Made by a program: the position numbers and the translations under genes
Assembly: GCA_020849855.1 (NCBI GenBank)
Contig: JADZFO010000015.1
Span: 101,126-165,125, forward strand
DNA from: a bacterium
GTDB taxonomy: Bacteria; 4484-113; JAFGCY01
Length of the DNA stretch: 64,000 nt
Direction of reading: 5' to 3'
Notes under the pieces: model-generated
What the model was told of the DNA's origin: nothing
Databases searched by the model: none
The model's input: the letters and a program-made list of their open reading frames with translations, nothing else
Part shown: one piece after another, positions 59,275-64,000 of the stretch
Position numbering within the stretch: position 1 is the stretch's first letter
Layout: each line of letters opens with the position of its first letter

Positions 59275-61122
59275 CTACTCCACGACCACACTCTTCGCCA
59301 GGTTACGCGGCTGGTCGATATCGCAGCCGCGCAGCATGGCGCTGTAATAGGCGAAGAGCTGCAAGGGCAGGCTCATCAGCAGGGGGCTGTAAAGCTGTGG
59401 GCAGTCGGGGAAGGAGAAAACGTGCACGTCGTACTGGCTGAATCGGTCGGGGTTGTTGGTCAGGACCATCACCTCGCCCTTGCGCGCCAGGATCTCCTCC
59501 ATGTTGGCCACCATCTTTTCCAGCAGCGGGCTCTGCGGGGCAAGGATGCAGCTGGGGAAACCCGGCTCGATCAGCGCGATGGCACCGTGCTTCATCTCGC
59601 CGCCGGCATAGCCCTCGGCATGGACATAGCTGATTTCCTTGAGCTTCAGCGCGCCTTCCATCGCCACCGGGTAGCTGAGGCCGCGGCCCAGGAAGTACAT
59701 GTGGTTCACCTGGCGGTAGACACGCGCCAGGCGGTCGATCTGCTTCTTGCTGTGCAGGATCGCGGCCATCTTGTCCGGGATGGCGATCAGCTCGGCTTTC
59801 AGACGGCGCAGCTCGTCGGGGTCGAGGCTGCCGTTGCGCTCGGCCAGCCAGAGGCCCATCAGATACAGCATGGTGAGCTGGCAGGTGAAGGCCTTGGTTG
59901 AGGCGACAGAGATTTCAGGGCCTGCAGTGGTGTAAAGGGTGAAATCGGCGATGCGCGTCAGGCTGGAACCCACCACATTGCAGATGGCGATCGAGCGGCT
60001 GCCCAGGGCTTTCTGGGCCTTAACCGCGCCGAGGGTATCGGCGGTCTCACCGGACTGGCTTATGGCGATGGTCACCGCCGAGTCGTCAATCGGGGCGAAG
60101 TGATACTGCGCTTCATGCGCGTACTCCACCCGGCAGGGGATCTTGGCCAGGCCTTCCAGCACATAGCGGCCAACCTTGCAGGCGTGCCAGGCCGTGCCGC
60201 AGCCGACGAGGCTGATCAAACGGGTGTCGTGGTCTTCAAAGAACTCGTCGAGGCCCGGCAGATACACCGGCTCGGCCGGGGAGGGCAGGTAGCGCTCCAG
60301 CATCTGGCGCAGAACCTGCGGCTGCTCGTGGATTTCCTTGAGCATAAAGGTGTCAAAGCCGCCCTTCTGGGCCTGCTCGATGTCCCAGTCCACGCGCTCG
60401 CGCTTCTTTTCGATCTGCTTGCCGGTGGCGATGTCGATGAACCTGACAGTGTCGTGGTCCAGTACGGCCATCTCGCCGTCCTCAAGGTAGGTCACATCGC
60501 GCGTCATGCTGAGGAAGGCGGTGACATCGCTGCCAAGGTAAGAGGCGTGCTTGCCATGCCCCACCAGCAGGGGCATCTGCTGGCGCACGCCGATCAGCAT
60601 GCGCGGGTTGTCGCGGGCCATTATGACCAGGCTGAAGGAGCCCTTGAGCTGGCGGCAGGCGTGGCGTACGGCATCAATCAGGTTGCCGGGGTACTCATTC
60701 TCGTAGAGATAGCCGATCAGATTCGCGACAACTTCTGTATCAGTTTCGCTGTGGAAGTGAATGCCCTTGGCGATTAATCCCAGCTTCAGCTCTGAGTAGT
60801 TTTCTATGATGCCGTTATGAACCAGGGTAATGGTCTCGTGGTTATCCTGGTGCGGATGGCTGTTAACGTCATTGGGCTCGCCATGGGTGGCCCAGCGCGT
60901 ATGGCCCAGGCCCACACTGCCCACCAGGGGCTCCTCGCCGAGATAGTCTTCCAGCACAGAGATCTTGCCCGCGCGCTTGCTGAGCATCACGCCATCGCTG
61001 CCCAGCACGGCCACGCCGGAGCTGTCATAGCCGCGGTACTCCACCGCGCGCAGACCGCCGATCAGCGTGCTGCGCAGTGGCTCGCTGCCTTCATGGATGA
61101 CTGTACCGAGGATGCCGCACAT
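59275..61122 (-). CDS. glmS: Glutamine-fructose-6-phosphate aminotransferase (isomerizing)
   Basis: First enzyme of UDP-GlcNAc synthesis: makes glucosamine 6-phosphate from fructose 6-phosphate and glutamine. The 615-residue protein begins MCGILGTV with Cys2 as the nucleophile of the glutaminase domain; VGLGHTRWATHG follows. Two SIS domains start near 290 and 460, with LVGCGTAWHACKVGRY, ISQSGETADT and the terminal PRNLAKSVVVE. ATG 61122 is correct because Cys2 must follow Met. GGGAG lies about 10 nt upstream. There is no glmS ribozyme: the leader is only about 50 nt. Confidence 0.97.
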   Translation of the reverse strand: MCGILGTVIHEGSEPLRSTLIGGLRAVEYRGYDSSGVAVLGSDGVMLSKRAGKISVLEDYLGEEPLVGSVGLGHTRWATHGEPNDVNSHPHQDNHETITLVHNGIIENYSELKLGLIAKGIHFHSETDTEVVANLIGYLYENEYPGNLIDAVRHACRQLKGSFSLVIMARDNPRMLIGVRQQMPLLVGHGKHASYLGSDVTAFLSMTRDVTYLEDGEMAVLDHDTVRFIDIATGKQIEKKRERVDWDIEQAQKGGFDTFMLKEIHEQPQVLRQMLERYLPSPAEPVYLPGLDEFFEDHDTRLISLVGCGTAWHACKVGRYVLEGLAKIPCRVEYAHEAQYHFAPIDDSAVTIAISQSGETADTLGAVKAQKALGSRSIAICNVVGSSLTRIADFTLYTTAGPEISVASTKAFTCQLTMLYLMGLWLAERNGSLDPDELRRLKAELIAIPDKMAAILHSKKQIDRLARVYRQVNHMYFLGRGLSYPVAMEGALKLKEISYVHAEGYAGGEMKHGAIALIEPGFPSCILAPQSPLLEKMVANMEEILARKGEVMVLTNNPDRFSQYDVHVFSFPDCPQLYSPLLMSLPLQLFAYYSAMLRGCDIDQPRNLAKSVVVE

Positions 61123-61180
61123 ATGCTTATCTCTCCCTCTCTGCTGGCCGCCGGGCGAGGGGGCCCTGCGGCGAATGAAC

Positions 61181-61186
61181 AGTATA
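61181..61186 (-). promoter_or_regulatory. -10 hexamer TATACT of glmS
   Basis: TATACT on the minus strand, 58 nt before the ATG. The leader carries the ribosome-binding site. tRNA-Ala diverges from here with its own -10 (TATATT, 61270-61275, plus strand). Confidence 0.45.
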
Positions 61187-61302
61187 TCGAGGCTCCGGCC
61201 CGGATGTGTTAACCGCAGCGGCTGAGCCCGCCCTGGCGGGGCTTTCTTGCGCTGCCGGCAGGGCTGTGTTATATTCTGCCTCCGCCCGCTGGGGCCCAGC
61301 GT

Positions 61303-61378
61303 GGGGGTATAGCTCAGCTGGTAGAGCGTACGGTTCGCATCCGTAAGGCCAGGGGTTCGAATCCCCTTACCTCCACCA
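61303..61378 (+). tRNA. tRNA-Ala (anticodon CGC)
   Basis: A 76-nt tRNA. Acceptor GGGGGTA pairs with TACCTCC (one G-T pair), then A and encoded CCA. Anticodon stem TACGG/CCGTA with loop TTCGCAT gives anticodon CGC (codon GCG). T-loop GGTTCGAATCC is normal. Its last eight bases (CTCCACCA) are also the first eight of the left 96-bp inverted repeat, so an element sits at its 3' end. Confidence 0.97.
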
Positions 61379-62869
61379 TTCTTCATATGACCCGCGCCGC
61401 GCTAGCGGCGCGTAACTCGGAATCCAGTCCCAGAGCACTTTCCGCGAATTAACCCGATGGTGCGAGCCTACCTCCGCGACAAGGTCGCGAAGTTCATTTA
61501 GATCAACTCCCGCAGTCGGGAGATTCTTCTCCCAGACTGCGTTTATCTGCTTGCGCAGGGGTGCGAGCCAATACCCTAAGCCTGTCGAGCCTAAAGTCTC
61601 TCTGCGCGCCTCCAGCGCGATCTTTTCATTCATCAAAGGCTTCTTGCGCGCCCGATAGTCATCCGGCGCGATCTCATCTTCAATCCGCAAGTCATCAAGC
61701 CTGCGCAGCTTCGCTGCGATCTTTTCAATACGCTGATCTAGCTCCAAGAGCCTACCGGCAAGTCCATCTTTTTCCTCCTGTTCCCAGCGGTCTAGCTGCT
61801 CGAGCATCGGGATAGCCCAATCATCCGGCAAGGCAATCTCTCCGAGCTTTGCCAAGCACTGCTCAATCAGGCTTTCTTCACGGATGAACACCTGCTGGCA
61901 CTTGGCAAACACCCGCTTCTTTGTGCAGCGGTAGTAAGTCCAGCGGAGAGTGTTGCCGTTCTTGAGGTGCTTCTTCTTTTTCTCAATCGTGAAGCTGCAA
62001 CCGCATTCCTCGCAAGAGAGCAGGCCGCAGAAGTTTCTATCGGGAGACCAGGTTGATCTCGGCTGGCCGCGTAAGACTCTGACCTGCTGCACTCTGTCCC
62101 AGAGCGCCTTGCTCACGATTGGCTCGTGAATTCCTTGATGCAGCTCGCCGTGCCAAAGGAAGCAGCCGTAATAAAACGGGTCAACAAGAAAGTCTTCGAT
62201 GCGCTTAGGGGAGAGGACATTGCCGGTGTTGGTCATTACTCCTTGCCGGAAAAGCCAGAGCGCAATCCGCTCCTTCGCATACTTGCCGGTGGAATACATC
62301 TCGAATGCGCGGCGAATGTGCGGCGCTTCTTCTGGGTCGTGGACAAACAGCCGCGTCTTGGGATGGCGCATGTAACCGACGCGGGCCTTACCGGGAAAGA
62401 CGCCCTTTTCTACCTGCGACTCCAGGCCACGGTGAATGACTTCGCTCAAGCTATCGGAAAACCGCTTGCTGTCGGCGAACAGAAAACCGAGCATGAACTG
62501 GTCGGTGCTTGAACTGGTGAAAGTGTATGAGGCGGTAATGATGCGCTTGAGCTTCCCGCACGCAAGCAGGGACACAATCTGCGCGCCGTCTTCCGGGTTG
62601 CGCGAAAGACGGCTTGGATCCCAGACTATGACAGTATTCACTTTGCCGGAACGAATTTTGGATAGCAGGTCTGCAAACATCGGTCGGCCTTCATGGCGAG
62701 CGCTCCGGCTCTCTTCAAGATGGAAGAGGACGGGAACCTGCCGGTCAATAACGACTGACTGCGCCCACTTCTTTTGGTCGGGGATGCTCTGAACCTGTCG
62801 CTCGTCGCTCTCGCTGGATTTGCGGTAGTAGGCGGCTGCGGTCAATCGAGTTTCGTCTTGTTTCTTCAT
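61367..62869 (-). CDS. Large serine recombinase
   Basis: A 500-residue site-specific recombinase. The catalytic domain begins AAAYYRKSSESDERQ with Ser18 as nucleophile and includes VIVWDPSRLSRNPEDG (active-site Arg pair). The recombinase domain follows (GYMRHPKTRLFVHDPEEAPHIRRAFEMY ... PKRIEDFLVDPFYYG), then a zinc ribbon with CGLLSCEECGCSF and two later Cys, and a coiled coil (about 370-440). The last ~30 codons lie in the inverted repeat, and the TAA stop is formed by antisense tRNA-Ala bases (61367-61369). ATG 62869 is 2 nt after the MBL stop; an earlier frame lies inside that gene. Confidence 0.92.
   Translation of the reverse strand: MKKQDETRLTAAAYYRKSSESDERQVQSIPDQKKWAQSVVIDRQVPVLFHLEESRSARHEGRPMFADLLSKIRSGKVNTVIVWDPSRLSRNPEDGAQIVSLLACGKLKRIITASYTFTSSSTDQFMLGFLFADSKRFSDSLSEVIHRGLESQVEKGVFPGKARVGYMRHPKTRLFVHDPEEAPHIRRAFEMYSTGKYAKERIALWLFRQGVMTNTGNVLSPKRIEDFLVDPFYYGCFLWHGELHQGIHEPIVSKALWDRVQQVRVLRGQPRSTWSPDRNFCGLLSCEECGCSFTIEKKKKHLKNGNTLRWTYYRCTKKRVFAKCQQVFIREESLIEQCLAKLGEIALPDDWAIPMLEQLDRWEQEEKDGLAGRLLELDQRIEKIAAKLRRLDDLRIEDEIAPDDYRARKKPLMNEKIALEARRETLGSTGLGYWLAPLRKQINAVWEKNLPTAGVDLNELRDLVAEVGSHHRVNSRKVLWDWIPSYAPLARRGSYEEWWR
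61371..61466. repeat. Left 96-bp inverted repeat of the recombinase element
   Basis: Identical over 96 bp to the reverse complement of 63784-63879. It runs from CTCCACCA in tRNA-Ala to GATGGTGCGAG, and contains its own hairpin CGCGCCGC-GCTA-GCGGCGCG. It covers the last codons of the recombinase gene on the minus strand. Confidence 0.95.
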
Positions 62870-62871
62870 GG

Positions 62872-63735
62872 TCACTTCGTTGGGTTTGATTGGGACTGTG
62901 CGGCAAAAAGCATGGTTCGGGAAGTCTCGACCTGCCACTTGCCATCCTTCACAACTACACGGATGCGACCATCGCCACGAGTAGTCAGCACCTTGCGGTA
63001 TGAGCCGTCTGGCAACTTCACGCCCCTGGCGTGGTCGCGGTATGGTGCGCGCTGCGTAACTGTCCGGCCTTTGATTTGCTCTTTGTCAGAAATGACAATT
63101 AGCTTGGGAGAGAGGAACTCAAACACTTTGTCCAAGTAGCCGGTCGGTCTGCCGTGGTGGGACGCGATGAACAGATTGGTTTCCCTAAGCCAGTGCTGGA
63201 CGGCCTTGTTCTGCAAGTGCAAGCGCCAGCCACGAGCGTTCAAGTCTCCCGGCAAACAGACTGTGAAATCTCCGTCCTTAATGAAGGTCAGAAGCGATAG
63301 GTCGTTTACATCCCGAACTGAACCGACGGGAAGATAGAACTGACGCAGCTCCATCGTGCGAAACTGGCGGGATGCTTCTATAGGTTGCAGCTCCGCTGTG
63401 GACTTAGCGCGCGCGGCATAGGCATCCTGCGCTTTGCTCAGCGTCGCTTTCAGCTCTGAGAGATTCTTCAAACACAACTGCGGATGCTGCCAGACGTGCA
63501 GCGGCCTGATCTTCTCAAGCATCCCCGGCAGGTCAGCAAGGTGGTCTTGGTCGGGGTGCGTGATGATTAGGTGATGCAGCCTGCGGCGCTCTCCAAAGCC
63601 TTGTTTCACGAGTCCTTCCGATGGCCGCCAGCCGGTAGTGGTGTTGTATCCGGAGTCTACTAAAACGGCCTCACCCTGATTGCTCAGAATCAGGATGCAA
63701 TCGCCGTGCTCAACATCGTAGATGCGGATGTCCAT
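62872..63735 (-). CDS. ComEC-like metallo-beta-lactamase-fold hydrolase
   Basis: A 287-residue soluble MBL protein related to the C-terminal domain of ComEC/Rec2. It starts MDIRIYDVEHGDCILIL, then VDSGYN, THPDQDHLADL (HxDxDH at 60-65), LPGDLN and FIASHHG, which complete a two-metal site. The substrate may be a nucleotide, DNA or RNA by analogy. It is directly upstream of the recombinase on the same strand, 2 nt apart, so both are one operon inside the inverted repeats. GATAAT stands 9 nt before ATG and GGAGG 2 nt before. Such enzymes occur as cargo in defence islands; the role here is unknown. Confidence 0.85.
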   Translation of the reverse strand: MDIRIYDVEHGDCILILSNQGEAVLVDSGYNTTTGWRPSEGLVKQGFGERRRLHHLIITHPDQDHLADLPGMLEKIRPLHVWQHPQLCLKNLSELKATLSKAQDAYAARAKSTAELQPIEASRQFRTMELRQFYLPVGSVRDVNDLSLLTFIKDGDFTVCLPGDLNARGWRLHLQNKAVQHWLRETNLFIASHHGRPTGYLDKVFEFLSPKLIVISDKEQIKGRTVTQRAPYRDHARGVKLPDGSYRKVLTTRGDGRIRVVVKDGKWQVETSRTMLFAAQSQSNPTK

Positions 63736-63783
63736 AGCCTCCACATTATCCGCCGCGCAGCGGCCCAACGCAATCCATTCCTC

Positions 63784-63879
63784 CTCGCACCATCGGGTTA
63801 ATTCGCGGAAAGTGCTCTGGGACTGGATTCCGAGTTACGCGCCGCTAGCGCGGCGCGGGTCATATGAAGAATGGTGGAG
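63784..63879. repeat. Right 96-bp inverted repeat of the recombinase element
   Basis: Exact reverse complement of 61371-61466. A plus-strand frame continues from this copy past its outer edge and stops at 63922, giving the same peptide end (HHRVNSRKVLW...EEWW) as the recombinase but with a different terminal tail. After it, to 64000, come only a 12-bp direct repeat GGGTCTTGTTAC (63953, 63965) and a GTTAC/GTAAC inverted pair. Confidence 0.95.
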
Positions 63880-64000
63880 TCTGCTGTCAGACCTCCGCAC
63901 CCTGTGGGAGGATACTGCATAGCCTTGGCTGACTGCGTTTCAGCTTCAAACAGGGTCTTGTTACGGGTCTTGTTACGGTAGCAAGAGGTAACAAGCCTTA

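Noticed and set aside
61123-61180. glmS ribozyme in the glmS leader
   Set aside because: The promoter is about 58 nt upstream, leaving too little leader for the ribozyme, and none of its core sequence is visible.
61123-61386. N-terminal extension of GlmS through the tRNA-Ala region
   Set aside because: Cys2 of the glutaminase must follow the initiator Met; the longer frame is antisense tRNA and leader sequence.

Overview
The window is a GC-rich bacterial chromosome segment from a flagellated, probably Gram-negative organism. Flagellar switch and export genes, lipoproteins, PspA/PspC, a flagellin-glycosylation gene pair and the rpmH-rnpA-yidD-yidC-jag order all fit a free-living motile bacterium. 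No gene gives me a safe phylum; I read it as a divergent or uncultured lineage.

Layout. 1-7.6 kb (minus strand): a flagellar block flbD, fliM, fliY, cheY, terminator, fliO, fliP, followed by three envelope genes where fliQ/fliR would be common. 7.6-11.5 kb (minus): pfkA, scpA, a site-2-type protease and a poly(A)/CCA polymerase. 11.5-19.2 kb: DUF4126 membrane protein, PspA, two small membrane proteins, an M48 protease, a 30-bp tandem repeat, an unknown gene, aconitase and a GNAT acetyltransferase. 19.3-35.4 kb: a membrane-interrupted alpha/beta hydrolase, a PKD lipoprotein, tRNA-Ser, a zinc transporter, a hydrolase-fold protein lacking its nucleophile, a DUF1704 peptidase, a CHAP enzyme, YraN, an inositol monophosphatase-like enzyme, a GAF-GGDEF protein and sucC. 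35.4-39 kb: a repeat-rich, gene-poor stretch with two lower-GC envelope genes. 39-45.7 kb: rpmH to pspC, an ABC exporter, a cyclic-nucleotide-binding protein overlapping a K+ channel gene. 45.7-51.5 kb: a candidate structured RNA, PseG-like and MAF flagellin-glycosylation genes and unknown genes. 51.6-61.4 kb: carB, tRNA-Leu, a branched-chain-type binding lipoprotein, an MBL hydrolase overlapping a lower-GC HEPN gene, glmS and tRNA-Ala. 61.4-64 kb: a serine recombinase and an MBL hydrolase between perfect 96-bp inverted repeats, one starting in the 3' end of tRNA-Ala.

Two signals run through the window. First, about fifteen genes have a TANNNT-like -10 hexamer only 6-9 nt before an ATG, GTG or TTG with no good ribosome-binding site. 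This suggests leaderless transcription and fixes several starts. Operon-internal genes instead carry GGAG-type sites or 4-nt overlaps. Second, short palindromes with shared outer sequence and changing stems fill intergenic space, and two such palindromes lie inside the carB reading frame.

The best candidates for undescribed biology are the inverted-repeat recombinase/MBL element at tRNA-Ala, the HEPN-motif gene next to glmS, the palindromes inside carB, and the terminated RNA between the K+ channel and the pseG-like gene.
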